Notes: generated by a model not told the origin, from the sequence alone. A stretch of 64,000 nt of DNA from CATQHW01 sp965243545 (GCA_965243545.1 OZ251573.1:1426001-1490000), one strand, 5' to 3'. Positions 9,408 through 18,790 are shown, numbered from the stretch's first letter. Numbers and translations are program-made.

Positions 9408-10381
9408 ATGGCCAGGGTCACGGCCGGCAGCAGGCGCCGGCGCCCGGTCACGGACGCCGCGCAGTCACGGCCCGCGCCGGAGTTTCCCGGCTGCACGCCC
9501 GTCCCTCTGCCGCGCGACGAGTTGGAAGACACCGACCAACGGTTGGAATACTGGGACGGCGCCACCCAGACCGCCTGGATCTGCGAACCCGCCAGTCCCT
9601 ACCACGAACGGCGCTCCCGCCGTCTGAGCACGCTTGTCGAACGCATCGCCCTGGTGCGCGGCGCCCCCATCGAAAACTACGGATCGATGGACCTGCGGCA
9701 GCAGGACTGGCCGCAGAGCATCATGCAAGCCGATGAGTCGGTGTATCTGCATCCCGGACGCGCCCGGCTGCCGGGGCCCGCGGCCATGGTGCTCGGCGTG
9801 GATGACTTCCCCGACGTGGTCCTGGAGGTCGACCACACGACCGACGTGCGCCGCGGCAAGCTGGGTCTCTACGAGTCGTGGGGGTTCCCGGAGATCTGGG
9901 TAGAGGTGCCGGACCAATTCGCGCCGAGCCGCCCGCGAAATCTGCTGCGGGGCTGACGATCCATCTGTTGGAGGATGGCGCCTACCGGGCTGCGCCGGAG
10001 AGCCGGGCGTTCCCGGGCTGGACGGCGGAGGATATCCACACCGCGCTGAACGAATCGACGCTGTCGGCGCCGACCAGTGCGGTATTGGAGCGCGTCGGGA
10101 CCGTGCTCGGCGAGCGGGAAGGTACCGGACCGGACCACGATCCGCTGCTGCGGTCGCAACGGCGCCGCGAATTCGAGCGCGGACGGGCCGAGGGCGAACG
10201 CGCGGTGCTATGCCGGTTGGCGGCGCGGAAGTTCGACGAAGACACGGCGCGGCAGCTCGCACTACTCCTGGACGCCGCCGACTCCGACCGCTTGACGCAG
10301 GCCAGCATCGGCATCATCGAGTGCGAGACGGGTCCCGAGCTCCTCGCCCGGGTAGCTGGGCAGGATGCGCGCGGCAGATGA
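9408..10381 (+). pseudogene. Uma2-family (PD-(D/E)xK) putative endonuclease, frameshifted
   Basis: It begins at ATG 9408. The core DDFPDVVLEVDHTTDVRRGK followed by LGLYESWGFPEIWVEV matches the central Uma2 motif, where the aspartate, the E-x-D pair and the lysine form the catalytic PD-(D/E)xK site. The first frame stops at 9956, but the continuation KSAAGLTIHLLEDGAY, including the usual late segment FPGWTAEDI, is in another frame that runs to 10381. One missing base near 9930 accounts for this. The C-terminal part (RREFERGRAEGERAVLCRLAA) is the helical tail often seen in these proteins. Uma2 proteins are abundant, mostly uncharacterised; a link to the flanking defence genes is only by position. 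Confidence 0.75.
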
Positions 10382-10486
10382 TCCGCCGGCCTTCGCCGTA
10401 GCGGGTCAGCGACCATCCGGGCTCGCTCACGGCAACGTGGCCAGCCCGCAGTGCGCTCGTGTGTACGGATCCGGAACCGGCGTCCG

Positions 10487-10969
10487 TCAGCGCGCCTGCG
10501 GACTGACGCAGAGATCATCCGCTTCAAGTAGCTCGCGGTGTTCATTCGTGAAGCGGCCATCGACGGGCCGAGTGGTATAAACCCTACCCGCCACCCCATG
10601 AATCACTGCCGGATTCGTGAAATCCCGCTGCAGACGGCCATCATCCGTGTAGAGCAGGCGCGCGCCACTCTCCAAGGCAAGCGCGACGACATGCTCGTCG
10701 TCAGACTGTAGCAGACCGGAGCCGACGAGATCACCTTCGCGTCGACGAATTCGCGCACGACCGATCTGACGAACCCGGCCGCCCACGCGACGGGCTTCCA
10801 CCAACCAACGTGCAAAGCTGCTATTGCGCGCCAGTTCGTCCAATACTCTGCCTCCTACGACAAGCTGCCCTGGTCCATCGTCCAGCCACTCACGAAACTG
10901 TTTCCCCCCGCGTGTCCGTTTCCGGCCAAACACCTCGAACGCGACATTCGCATCGACTATGGCGCACAT
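10487..10969 (-). CDS. PIN-domain nuclease, partner of the OLD-like ATPase
   Basis: A 160-residue PIN protein. The first acidic residue is in IVDANVAFEVF (residues 4-14), a second in GGRVLDELAR (about residue 40), and the late cluster in LQSDDEHVVALALESGA then LLYTDDGRLQ (about residues 87-115). The order matches the four-acid metal site of PIN RNases. The ATG overlaps the stop codon of the ATPase (TGATG), so translation is coupled and the two very likely act as a pair, with the ATPase as sensor and PIN as effector. Unlike VapC, it has no antitoxin. Its base composition is lower in G+C than drmD, as for the ATPase, suggesting both arrived as a cassette. Confidence 0.8.
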   Translation of the reverse strand: MCAIVDANVAFEVFGRKRTRGGKQFREWLDDGPGQLVVGGRVLDELARNSSFARWLVEARRVGGRVRQIGRARIRRREGDLVGSGLLQSDDEHVVALALESGARLLYTDDGRLQRDFTNPAVIHGVAGRVYTTRPVDGRFTNEHRELLEADDLCVSPQAR

Positions 10970-12291
10970 CAGTAGTCTATTACCCGATTCAACTCGTCCT
11001 TGAAGAACTTGCGGTATCCGTCGGGAGCATCGAGCACGTTACCCTCCGCGTCGATGCGGATCGAGTGAATCGTCACGTCGCGGTCTCCACGCTCGAAGTA
11101 GAGGATCGAAACATCCTCCGGCTTCAACTTGGTACGTTTATCTCGGATGTCGAGCAGAATACGGTCGATGATATAATCGCTATGGGTTTCGACGATGAGC
11201 TGACGTCCCGATGCGGCCGTCGAACAGAACAGACTGCCCAGTGCGGCCTGCGCGCTTGGATGGAGATGCATCTCCGGTTGCTGAAAGAGTTTCATCGAAG
11301 GGGCATCAGGGCGGAGTACCTCCGTCAAGATGGGCAGCACCTGGCTCACGCCGTATCCCACGTCGACCAAATTACGCCGTCGTCGCTCCCGACCGTTTAC
11401 TTTGATCTCAAGTTGAAATGGCGCTCCTTCGGTATCACCAAGCTGCTTTACTCCGATTTCATGGAATAACCCCGACGTTCTTCCGAACTGCTCCAAGCGA
11501 CTCTTCAGATCACGCCATTCCTCCTTATTCCGAAATTCGACATTCGCAAGGTACGTAGGAACGTACCGGCCCTCCGGATCTGGCAACGGCACGATCGGAT
11601 CATATGTCCGAATTGGACTCGATCTGGCCGGTGCGCCGGCGAACGGTCTACTGCGGACCACCGGGTATGGGAACTCATCGAACACATCCGTTAGTTTTTC
11701 GATTGTATCGGAGTCAGGTACGTCCTTATCACCAGACACTTTTTTCAACCGCATCCTGAGACTTGGCTGTTTGATAAACATGCTAGTGAAAGCGAAGACG
11801 CCGAACGGAAAATCGGTGAGCTCTCCACGCAACTCGAAACGCCATGAATCATCTCCTGACCCGATTTCAATTGCCATGCCCTTCTGGTCGCTAGGAGCAT
11901 ACGTCGTCCATACTTCCTCGTTCTTCAAGGACATCCTCGATGGAAACGGCGCGGCGGATCGGGACTCGTACGTAATGTCGACGTCGAAATTGCAGCGGCG
12001 CTGATCAAAGGCGCTGAAGCCAATTGTGAACGCAACGGCGCGGTCATCGCCCGATCCATCGCGGAATACGATCTCCGGGAATGGACCAAGATCGTAAGGA
12101 TCTTCCCGAAAGTCTGACCCGGTATGCTGATACACAGTGTCCCAGATGGCTCGCACCGCAGCGAGGCAGGAAGTCTTGCCGGTGCTGTTGTCGCCTACGA
12201 GCAGGGTGAGCGGAGCCATTCGCACGGCTTGTTGCTCGCGAAAGCAACGGAAGTTCCGAAGCCTGATTTCGTTGAGCCGGTGTCTCTTCAA
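10969..12291 (-). CDS. OLD/RecF-like AAA ATPase, likely defence sensor
   Basis: A 440-residue ABC/SMC-type ATPase of the kind found in OLD, Septu and PARIS systems. It starts at TTG 12291 with AAGGA seven bases upstream; no in-frame ATG is near. Motifs in order: LRNFRCF at the start, Walker A GDNSTGKTS (about 33-41), a signature-like GYGVSQVLPIL, Walker B region LFQQPEMHLHPSAQAALG and the H-loop VETHSDYIIDR. No TOPRIM or HNH domain is fused, and the nuclease is instead supplied by the overlapping PIN gene. It lies 11 bases after drmD, apparently in the same operon. Roughly 48% G+C in 11101-11160 contrasts with about 80% in 14101-14160 of drmD, evidence for separate origin. Confidence 0.85.
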   Translation of the reverse strand: MKRHRLNEIRLRNFRCFREQQAVRMAPLTLLVGDNSTGKTSCLAAVRAIWDTVYQHTGSDFREDPYDLGPFPEIVFRDGSGDDRAVAFTIGFSAFDQRRCNFDVDITYESRSAAPFPSRMSLKNEEVWTTYAPSDQKGMAIEIGSGDDSWRFELRGELTDFPFGVFAFTSMFIKQPSLRMRLKKVSGDKDVPDSDTIEKLTDVFDEFPYPVVRSRPFAGAPARSSPIRTYDPIVPLPDPEGRYVPTYLANVEFRNKEEWRDLKSRLEQFGRTSGLFHEIGVKQLGDTEGAPFQLEIKVNGRERRRRNLVDVGYGVSQVLPILTEVLRPDAPSMKLFQQPEMHLHPSAQAALGSLFCSTAASGRQLIVETHSDYIIDRILLDIRDKRTKLKPEDVSILYFERGDRDVTIHSIRIDAEGNVLDAPDGYRKFFKDELNRVIDY

Positions 12292-12302
12292 TTCCGCATC
12301 CT

Positions 12303-15300
12303 TCAGTTAGTGTCGGGCCAGAGGTAGACTAGGCCGACCGGTTCTACGCGTTGGGCGTGGACTTCGTAGAAGGCGCGGATGCGGGCCGGTTCGGTTTCCA
12401 GGTCGCGGTCGAACAGGGTCAGGCGGCGGCGCCACGCGGTGACGTCGGCCTGGTGCTGACGCTTCTCCTCCTCGTTGAACGCGATGGTGATCTGCGCGCC
12501 GTCCGCTTCGTGCCGGGCGAGCTGCTCGGCGACTCGCCGGCGCTGGCGCTCCAGGGTCTCGCCGAGCTCCCGCGCCTCGACCTCGCCGCGGCGCCGCAGC
12601 CGCTCCGTAGCGGCGGCCGCGGCGGCGTTCGCGCGCTCTTCGAGCTGCGGCAGCAGGTCGTCGATGTCCCGCTCGGCGGTGTCGAGCAGGCGGCGGTGAA
12701 TGGTAACGCCGGGCGCGCGGGCGTCGCGCAGGGCGTCCTCCAGACGTTCCAGCGTCCGCGCTTCCGCCTCCTCGGCGTAGGCGCGCAACGGCCCGCGGCG
12801 GCGCGAGGGCTCGATCCAGCGGGCGGCGACCGGCGTCAGCACTTCGTGCAGGCGCTCGGCGTGGCGACCGAACAGGCACAGCCGGCCCACCAGGATCACC
12901 CGCGGGATGGAGTCGGCGGCCTGCACCAAGCAGGCGCGCGACAGGTCGTGATGGAAAAAGCCCTGCGAGCGGAACCGCGCCAGCAGCCGTTGCGCCATGC
13001 GCTGCTCCAGGTGCAGGTGCACGGTCTCGTCGGTGAGCACGCCGGCGTCCTCGAACACGACCGGGCGCAACGCCGCGTCGCGCCGCCAATCGCTCACCTT
13101 CTGGCCGCGCTTGCGGGGCTCGCGCAACGTGTCCAGGGTGGAGGCCCAAGTCCCGTCGGCCCGCACCTGGCCGCCCAGCGGCGGGAAGGTCCAGACCGGC
13201 GAACCATCCTCCGCGCGCGCCTCCTGCAGCGGCCCGGCGCCCTGCATGGCGAGCGAGCAGGAGAGCGCGTCGCGGAACGGTTCCGGCGTGAACTGCGTCC
13301 AGCCGCGCGACCCCTCCAGCAGGCCGCGGCAGCGTTCGATCTGCGCCTTCAGGTCCTCCTGCCGGCCGCGCGCCGCTTCCAATTCCTCGGCGGCGGCCCG
13401 CTTCTGCGCCGCGCCCAGGTCGGCGGCCTCGATCGCGCGCGCCAGCCGCGCCGCGTCCCGGTGCCGGATGCCGTCGCGCAGGCGGCGCTCCACGTCGTCG
13501 TCGATCACCTTGGAGAGGCTGCCGAGCTCGCGCTTGATCGTCTCCGTCTTCCGCACCAGCACTTCCAGCACCCGATCCTCGGCGCGCTGCGGCAGCGCGA
13601 AGTAGTGGCAGCGCACGCGCGGCGCCGGCTGCAGCTTGCGGTCGATGCGGCCGTTGCGCTGCTCGATGCGGCCGGGATTCCACGGCAGGTCGAAGTGGAA
13701 CAGGTCGGTGCAGTGCGCCTGGAAGTTGAGGCCCTCGCGCGCGGCGTCGGTGGCCACCAGGATGCGTAGCGGGTCGCGCGCCGGGTCGGTGTTGAAGCGG
13801 CGCTGCAGCTCCTTGCGGTTGGCGCCGGTGGTCTGGCCGTCCACCGTGGCGATCCGTTCCTCGGCCAGCTCGGCGCCGGCGAACGCCTGCTGCAACATCT
13901 CGCGCAGGTGGCGCTTGGTGCCGACCACGTTCTCGGTGAAGATCAGCACCCGGCGGTCGTTCCAGCGCGGCCGGTCGGGGCACAGATGCTCCTCGATCCA
14001 GCGGATCAGCTCCCGCGTCTTGGCTTCCGGCCGGCCGCGCGCGGCGTCCGCCACCCGCTCCATGCGGTCGAGCAGGGCCTGCTCCCGGCGCCACAGCGCC
14101 TCCGCGTCCAAGGCCCCGGCCGGCGCCGCGGCGCGCTCGCTCTCGGCAGCCGCGTTGATCGCCGCCACCTCGACCTCCTCGGCGGCCTCCTGCTCCGCCT
14201 CGGTGAGCTCGGAGCGCTCGTCGTCCGCGTCCGGCGGGGCCGCGAACCGCTCCGCGCCTGCGGCCGCGAACGCCGCCCGCGGCTCCGGCTCCGTCCCGTT
14301 CGCGCCGCCGGCGGCCCGCTCCCACTGCTCGCGCACCGTGCGGCGGTGCCGCTTGAGCGACAGCGCGAACGCCTCGATCGACGACAGCAGCCGCTGCTGC
14401 AGCCCCACCACCAGCAGGCCGGCGGCGGCGCGCTCGCGCGGCGGAAGCCCCTCCAGGCGCTCCTCCCGCACGCCGCGGTACTCGTCCAGCAACCGCGACA
14501 GCACCAGCTCCGGCGCGTCCTCCGGCAGCCGGTCAATCGCCACCCGGCGCACCTCGCGCTGCGGGAAGCCGCCCTGCACGGCGCGCAGGTCCTCCTTGAT
14601 GCGGCGCACCATCACCGCATCCAGTTCGCGCCTGCCGCGCACCGGCACGCCGCGCGTAAAGCGGTAGGGATCGAGCAACTCCAGCAGGGTGGCGAAGCTG
14701 TTGGAGTGGCCGTTGTGGGGGGTGGCCGACAGGAACAGGCGATGCTCGAAGCGGCCGCCCAGATCGCGGATGGCGCGGGTGAACCTGGTCTCGATGCCGT
14801 AACGCCCGCCGCTCGACGGCGCCGCGTGATGCGCCTCGTCCAGGATCAGCAGGCTGCCGGGCGACATGCTGCCGAGCCGGACGCGCAAGGGGTCGGCGTA
14901 GGCGGGATCGATCAGCAGGCTGTGGGACACGATAAAGCGCTGGTGGGTGCGCCACGGGTTGACGCTGAAGCCGCGCTCGCGGCGCATCTGCGACAGGTAG
15001 GCGCGGTCCAGAATCACGAACACCAGCCCGAACCGCTCCTCCAGCTCCGTCTTCCACTGCTCCAGCACGGACGCGGGGGCGGCCACCACCACGGTGTTCG
15101 CCTTCTTGCGCAACAGCAGCTCGCGGGCGATCAGGCCGGCCTCGATGGTCTTGCCCAGGCCGGTGTCGTCGGCGATGAACAGGTTGACGCGCGCCAGGCG
15201 CAACGCCTTGCGCAACGGCTCCATCTGGTAGGCGTCGATCTTGATGCCGGCCCGGAACGGCGCCTGGAACAGGTTGGGATCGGTGGCGGTGACGCTGTTC

Positions 15301-15587
15301 CAGCGTAGCGTGTGCAGGAACGCGCCGAAGCGGCGCGGCGGATCGAAGCCCTTGGCGCCGAGCGCGCCCCAATTCTCCTGCTTCAGGATGAGGCGGTCGA
15401 GCTCCATCTCCCAGTAGACCTCCAGGGTCTGCCCCTGCGCGTCGTCGTCGGCGCAGGCCAGGCTCACCAGCGACGACTGCAGGTGGGGCTGCTCGACTCC
15501 GTCCACCAGCCAGCGGCGCGAGCGCACCTCGACCAGGTCGCCGATGCGCGGGGGGAGGTCAGGGACTATCGTCCCGTAGTCTGCCAT
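12303..15587 (-). CDS. drmD: DrmD-like SNF2 family helicase of DISARM type
   Basis: A 1,094-residue helicase. Walker A region ADDTGLGKTIEAGL is near residue 141 and the DEAH box in LLILDEAHHAA near 247, followed by motif III (FLSATPHNGHSNSF). The C-terminal RecA-like domain contains LVATDAAREGLNFQAHC and LPWNPGRIEQRNGRIDR (about 605-650). A long alanine/glutamate/arginine-rich coiled coil follows (about 870-1040). Length and motif spacing fit DrmD of class 1 DISARM, where it works with the DrmMI methylase and DrmA-DrmB-DrmC. The last three are absent here. An insertion rich in A/E (about residues 425-500) sits between the helicase lobes. RapA-like helicases of other R-M systems are the main alternative. 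Confidence 0.8.
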   Translation of the reverse strand: MADYGTIVPDLPPRIGDLVEVRSRRWLVDGVEQPHLQSSLVSLACADDDAQGQTLEVYWEMELDRLILKQENWGALGAKGFDPPRRFGAFLHTLRWNSVTATDPNLFQAPFRAGIKIDAYQMEPLRKALRLARVNLFIADDTGLGKTIEAGLIARELLLRKKANTVVVAAPASVLEQWKTELEERFGLVFVILDRAYLSQMRRERGFSVNPWRTHQRFIVSHSLLIDPAYADPLRVRLGSMSPGSLLILDEAHHAAPSSGGRYGIETRFTRAIRDLGGRFEHRLFLSATPHNGHSNSFATLLELLDPYRFTRGVPVRGRRELDAVMVRRIKEDLRAVQGGFPQREVRRVAIDRLPEDAPELVLSRLLDEYRGVREERLEGLPPRERAAAGLLVVGLQQRLLSSIEAFALSLKRHRRTVREQWERAAGGANGTEPEPRAAFAAAGAERFAAPPDADDERSELTEAEQEAAEEVEVAAINAAAESERAAAPAGALDAEALWRREQALLDRMERVADAARGRPEAKTRELIRWIEEHLCPDRPRWNDRRVLIFTENVVGTKRHLREMLQQAFAGAELAEERIATVDGQTTGANRKELQRRFNTDPARDPLRILVATDAAREGLNFQAHCTDLFHFDLPWNPGRIEQRNGRIDRKLQPAPRVRCHYFALPQRAEDRVLEVLVRKTETIKRELGSLSKVIDDDVERRLRDGIRHRDAARLARAIEAADLGAAQKRAAAEELEAARGRQEDLKAQIERCRGLLEGSRGWTQFTPEPFRDALSCSLAMQGAGPLQEARAEDGSPVWTFPPLGGQVRADGTWASTLDTLREPRKRGQKVSDWRRDAALRPVVFEDAGVLTDETVHLHLEQRMAQRLLARFRSQGFFHHDLSRACLVQAADSIPRVILVGRLCLFGRHAERLHEVLTPVAARWIEPSRRRGPLRAYAEEAEARTLERLEDALRDARAPGVTIHRRLLDTAERDIDDLLPQLEERANAAAAAATERLRRRGEVEARELGETLERQRRRVAEQLARHEADGAQITIAFNEEEKRQHQADVTAWRRRLTLFDRDLETEPARIRAFYEVHAQRVEPVGLVYLWPDTN

Positions 15588-15646
15588 GCCGCGTAGTGTA
15601 ACCCGGTCGACGCGGCGCCGGCCGCCGTGGCATGATCCGGCCTGGA

Positions 15647-16726
15647 ATGGGCGGCTCGGTCCGGCTCGGCGTCATCGGCTGCGGGGTGATCGGCTCCATG
15701 CACCTGCGCGCGGCCGCGTTGGCGCCGGAAGTAGAGCTCGCCGGGACCGCCGACCGTATCCCCCGGCGCGCGCAGGCCGCGGCCGAACGGTTCCGGGCAA
15801 AGCGGGCCTACGGCCAAACGGAAGAGCTGATCGCCGACCCCGGCATCGACGCGGTGGTGCTGGCGCTGCCGGCGGCCGGCCGCGCCCAGGTCGCCCTGCA
15901 GGCGCTGGCGGCCGGCAAGCACGTGCTGGTGGAGAAGCCGCCGGCCATGCGCGCCGGCGAAGTCGAAGAGATGCTGGCCGCCCAGGGCGACCGGATCGCC
16001 GGCTGCTGCTCCTGCCGGCGCCGCTTCTACGACTCCTACGCCGCCGCCGAAGCGTGCGTCGCCGCCGGCGAACTGGGCGAGATTCGCGAGGTGTACTGCC
16101 GCGTGCTGGAAGGCGCCAAACCGCCCCCGGAAGCTCCGCCGCCGTCGTGGCGGGTGAGCCGCGCGCTCAACGGCGGCGGCATCGCCGCCAACTGGTCTTC
16201 CTACGACCTCGACTACCTGCTCGGAATGACCGGCTGGCGGCTGCGGCCGGAACTGACCCTGGCCCGCACCTGGCCGGTCGCCGGCCACCTGGCGTCCCGC
16301 GTGGCCGCCGGCTCCGACGCCGAAAGCCACTACGCGGCGCTGATCCTGTGCACGGGCGGCGTAGCGCTGCATCTGGAGCGGAGCGAGTTCGCCGCGGTGC
16401 GGAGCGAGCACGCGTGGCAGGTGATCGGCAGCCGCGGCTCGCTGCGCCTGCGGATGGAGCCGCGCGGCCACAAGCAGATCGTGCTGGACACCGCGACCGA
16501 CCGGGACGGCGTGGTGAGCCGCGTGATCTGGGAAGGGACCGAGGAGCCGGCCCTGCAGCACCGCCGGCCGGTGAGCGACTTCTGCCGCGCCATCCTGGAC
16601 GGCCGGCCGCCCAAGACCACGTTGCGCCAGGCGCTGGTGATACAGCGTATCCTGGACAGCATCTATGCGTCCGCGGAACGCGGCGCCGCCGTGGAGGTGG
16701 AAGCCGGTGATCACGCCGCTTCGTAG
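15647..16726 (+). CDS. Gfo/Idh/MocA family oxidoreductase
   Basis: The N-terminal Rossmann fold shows RLGVIGCGVIGSMHLRAA (GxGxxG, residues about 5-22). The conserved EKPP segment (HVLVEKPPAMRAGE) near residue 95 is the family marker, its lysine being the usual catalytic residue. A C-terminal alpha/beta domain follows. I prefer ATG 15647 over 15632, because the family begins close to the first beta strand. The likely reaction is NAD(P)-dependent oxidation of a sugar, inositol or similar polyol; substrate cannot be told. It diverges from drmD and overlaps the amidohydrolase start by 20 bases, so these two form an operon. Confidence 0.85.
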   Translation: MGGSVRLGVIGCGVIGSMHLRAAALAPEVELAGTADRIPRRAQAAAERFRAKRAYGQTEELIADPGIDAVVLALPAAGRAQVALQALAAGKHVLVEKPPAMRAGEVEEMLAAQGDRIAGCCSCRRRFYDSYAAAEACVAAGELGEIREVYCRVLEGAKPPPEAPPPSWRVSRALNGGGIAANWSSYDLDYLLGMTGWRLRPELTLARTWPVAGHLASRVAAGSDAESHYAALILCTGGVALHLERSEFAAVRSEHAWQVIGSRGSLRLRMEPRGHKQIVLDTATDRDGVVSRVIWEGTEEPALQHRRPVSDFCRAILDGRPPKTTLRQALVIQRILDSIYASAERGAAVEVEAGDHAAS

Positions 16727-17957
16727 CGCGCCGTCCCGCATCGCCGCCGGCGCGGCCGCGGCGGTCCTGATTCTGGCCGCCGGCCCGCAGCTCGACGCCG
16801 ACAACCTGCTCATCATCAATGCGCGGCTGTTCGACGGCGCCGGCGAGCGCTTGATCGACGACGCCGTCATCTACGTCAAGGGCGACCGCATTCACTCGGT
16901 CGGTCAGGGTATCGAGGAAGGCGCCGCCGCGTGGGTGATCGACGCTCGGGGCATGACCGTGCTCCCCGGCCTGGTCGACACCCACGCGCACCTGTTCTTC
17001 GACTTCGTGGGCGGCCGGCCGCCGATGCCGGCGAACGAAGCGGAGCTTGCGGAGTACGTCGCATCCCGCATGCCGGAGAAGCTCGGCGACTATCTGGACA
17101 ACGGGTTTACCAGCCTGGTGTCGCCGGGCGACTTCTGGCCGTGGATCACCGACGTGAGCCGCGACGTCGATGCCGGGCGGATCAGAGGACCGCGCCTGTT
17201 CGTCGCCGGCGGGCTGATCACCGCGCCGGACGCCCATCCGGCCAGCACCATCTGCGCCGGCCGGCCGTTCTGCGCCGGCTCCGTGGCCGCCCAGGTGGCG
17301 GACGAGCAGGAGGCCCGCACCCTGGTGCGCGACTACGCCGCCAGCGGCGTCCATCTCGTCAACATCGCCTACCTGGACGAGGGCGCCGCGCCGAAGCTGA
17401 GCCCGGACCTGATGGCGGCCGTGATCGACGAGGCGCACGCGCAGGGCCTGCCCGCGCTGGCGCACGTCGGCAACGCCGCGGACGTGCCGGCGGTGGTGGC
17501 GATGGGCCTGGACGGGCTCGTGCACCCGCCGGCCGGGGTGCGCGACGATTCAGGCCGGTTGCTGCAGGCGGCCGGGCGCAAGGGTCTGCCCGTGACCGTA
17601 ACGCTGGAAAGCCGCGGCGTGGGGCGCGACAACGTGCGCTCCCTGCTCGCCCAGGGCGGCGTTCCCGTGTTCGGGGTGGACAGGCCGGGGGCCGACGCGG
17701 CGCAGCTCCTGGATCACGGTATCCGCTCCCTGGTCAGGGTCGGCCTCAGCAACGCCGAGGTCCTGCAGGCGGCGACGCGCAACGCCGGACTCATGATAGG
17801 GCGCGGCGACCTCGGCGTGATCGAGCCGGGCAGCCTGGCTGACCTGATCATCGTCGACGGGGACCCGCTTGAGGATCTGCGAGCGCTGGCCGACGTCCGC
17901 ATGGTGATCAAGGGCGGCGCGATCGTGGTCGACGACCTCGGCGCCGGCAAGGAGTAA
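16707..17957 (+). CDS. Exported metal-dependent amidohydrolase
   Basis: The preferred start is GTG 16707, which gives a signal-peptide-like N-terminus (basic start, then AAGAAAAVLILAAG). The mature part opens NLLIINARLFDGAGE and contains the metal-binding VDTHAHLFF (HxH), the later histidines in LAHVGNAADVP and GLVHPP, and the closing beta domain SLADLIIVDGDPLEDL. This is the imidazolonepropionase/prolidase-like amidohydrolase layout. A periplasmic or surface-associated location follows from the signal peptide. It overlaps the oxidoreductase gene and is four bases before the repeat protein, so all three are probably co-transcribed. The substrate is unknown. Confidence 0.82.
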   Translation: MITPLRSAPSRIAAGAAAAVLILAAGPQLDADNLLIINARLFDGAGERLIDDAVIYVKGDRIHSVGQGIEEGAAAWVIDARGMTVLPGLVDTHAHLFFDFVGGRPPMPANEAELAEYVASRMPEKLGDYLDNGFTSLVSPGDFWPWITDVSRDVDAGRIRGPRLFVAGGLITAPDAHPASTICAGRPFCAGSVAAQVADEQEARTLVRDYAASGVHLVNIAYLDEGAAPKLSPDLMAAVIDEAHAQGLPALAHVGNAADVPAVVAMGLDGLVHPPAGVRDDSGRLLQAAGRKGLPVTVTLESRGVGRDNVRSLLAQGGVPVFGVDRPGADAAQLLDHGIRSLVRVGLSNAEVLQAATRNAGLMIGRGDLGVIEPGSLADLIIVDGDPLEDLRALADVRMVIKGGAIVVDDLGAGKE

Positions 17958-17961
17958 GCCG

Positions 17962-18732
17962 ATGCAGCAAACCGCAGAGCGGCGAACCGCATTGCAGCGT
18001 ATTCGGGACGTGGCGCTCACCGTGCAGGCGGTGTTGATGGCCGGGGTGTTCGCCGGGCTCATCGTGCTGGGGATCGTCGTGTACCAGCCGTTGCGCACGA
18101 CCATCCGCGCCGTGGCGACGACCTCGGCCCAGATCGCCGCGATCTCGGAGACGACCCGCGCCACCGTCGACGAGGTCGCCGGCCAGATCACCACCGTCGC
18201 CGGCGAGGTGGGCGCGTCGTTGACCGGCGCCGCAGATGACCTGTCCACCGCCGTCGAGGAAGTGACCGCGGAGGTGACCGGCACCGCCCGCGAACTCGGC
18301 GACACCGTGACCGAGACCGCCGACCAGGTCGCCGCCGAAGTGACCGGCGCCGTCGGCGATGTGGGCGACACCGTGACCGGGGCCGCAGACCGGGTCGCCG
18401 CCGAAGTGACCGGCGCAGCCGGGGCGGTGGGCGATACGGTTACCGGCGCCGCAGACCGGGTGGCCGCCGAAGCGACCGGCGCAGCCGGCGCGGTGGGCGA
18501 TGCCGTCACCGGCGCCGCGGACCGGGTGGCCGCCGAAACGGCCGGCGCAACCGGCGGCGCCGAGTCTACCGGCGCCGAGTCTACCGGGATCGTCGACGAC
18601 GCGGTCCTGCAAGACGCCGACCGGCTGTTGGGCTACGTGGACCGGCTGTTCGAGTATCTGGACCGGCTGATGGCGTACGCCGACCGGCTGCAGGGCGAAA
18701 ACGCCGCTCCGGCCCAAGACGCCGCTCCGTAG
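17962..18732 (+). CDS. Membrane-anchored repeat protein of unknown function
   Basis: A 256-residue protein with one N-terminal membrane helix (about residues 18-42, VQAVLMAGVFAGLIVLGIVV), followed by a long Ala/Thr/Val/Asp-rich region of 22-residue repeats (TGAADRVAAEVTGAAGAVGD and variants) and a C-terminal helical segment with DRLLGYVDRL/DRLFEYLDRL/DRLMAYADRL, a second shorter repeat of 7-8 residues. The pattern predicts extended amphipathic helices or a coiled coil outside the membrane. No enzymatic motif is visible. It is the last gene of the oxidoreductase-amidohydrolase group and ends just before a strong hairpin. I do not recognise a family. Confidence 0.6.
   Translation: MQQTAERRTALQRIRDVALTVQAVLMAGVFAGLIVLGIVVYQPLRTTIRAVATTSAQIAAISETTRATVDEVAGQITTVAGEVGASLTGAADDLSTAVEEVTAEVTGTARELGDTVTETADQVAAEVTGAVGDVGDTVTGAADRVAAEVTGAAGAVGDTVTGAADRVAAEATGAAGAVGDAVTGAADRVAAETAGATGGAESTGAESTGIVDDAVLQDADRLLGYVDRLFEYLDRLMAYADRLQGENAAPAQDAAP
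18310..18573 (+). repeat. 66-bp in-frame tandem repeat (about four units)
   Basis: About four copies of a 66-base unit encode 22-residue blocks TGAADRVAAE-x-TGAAGAVGD-x-V inside the membrane-anchored protein. The units are nearly identical in the middle two copies, which suggests recent expansion and likely length variation between strains. Confidence 0.75.
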
Positions 18733-18743
18733 GCCGGCCCTCC

Positions 18744-18790
18744 GCGTCCGGCGGCTCCGTAACGCCGCCGAACGCCGGGCCGCCGGACGC
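18744..18790. terminator. Hairpin between convergent genes, possible bidirectional terminator
   Basis: A perfect 12-bp inverted repeat, GCGTCCGGCGGC (18744-18755) with GCCGCCGGACGC (18779-18790), lies between the stops of two convergent genes. There is no T-run after it on either strand, so intrinsic termination is plausible but not proven. Confidence 0.45.
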
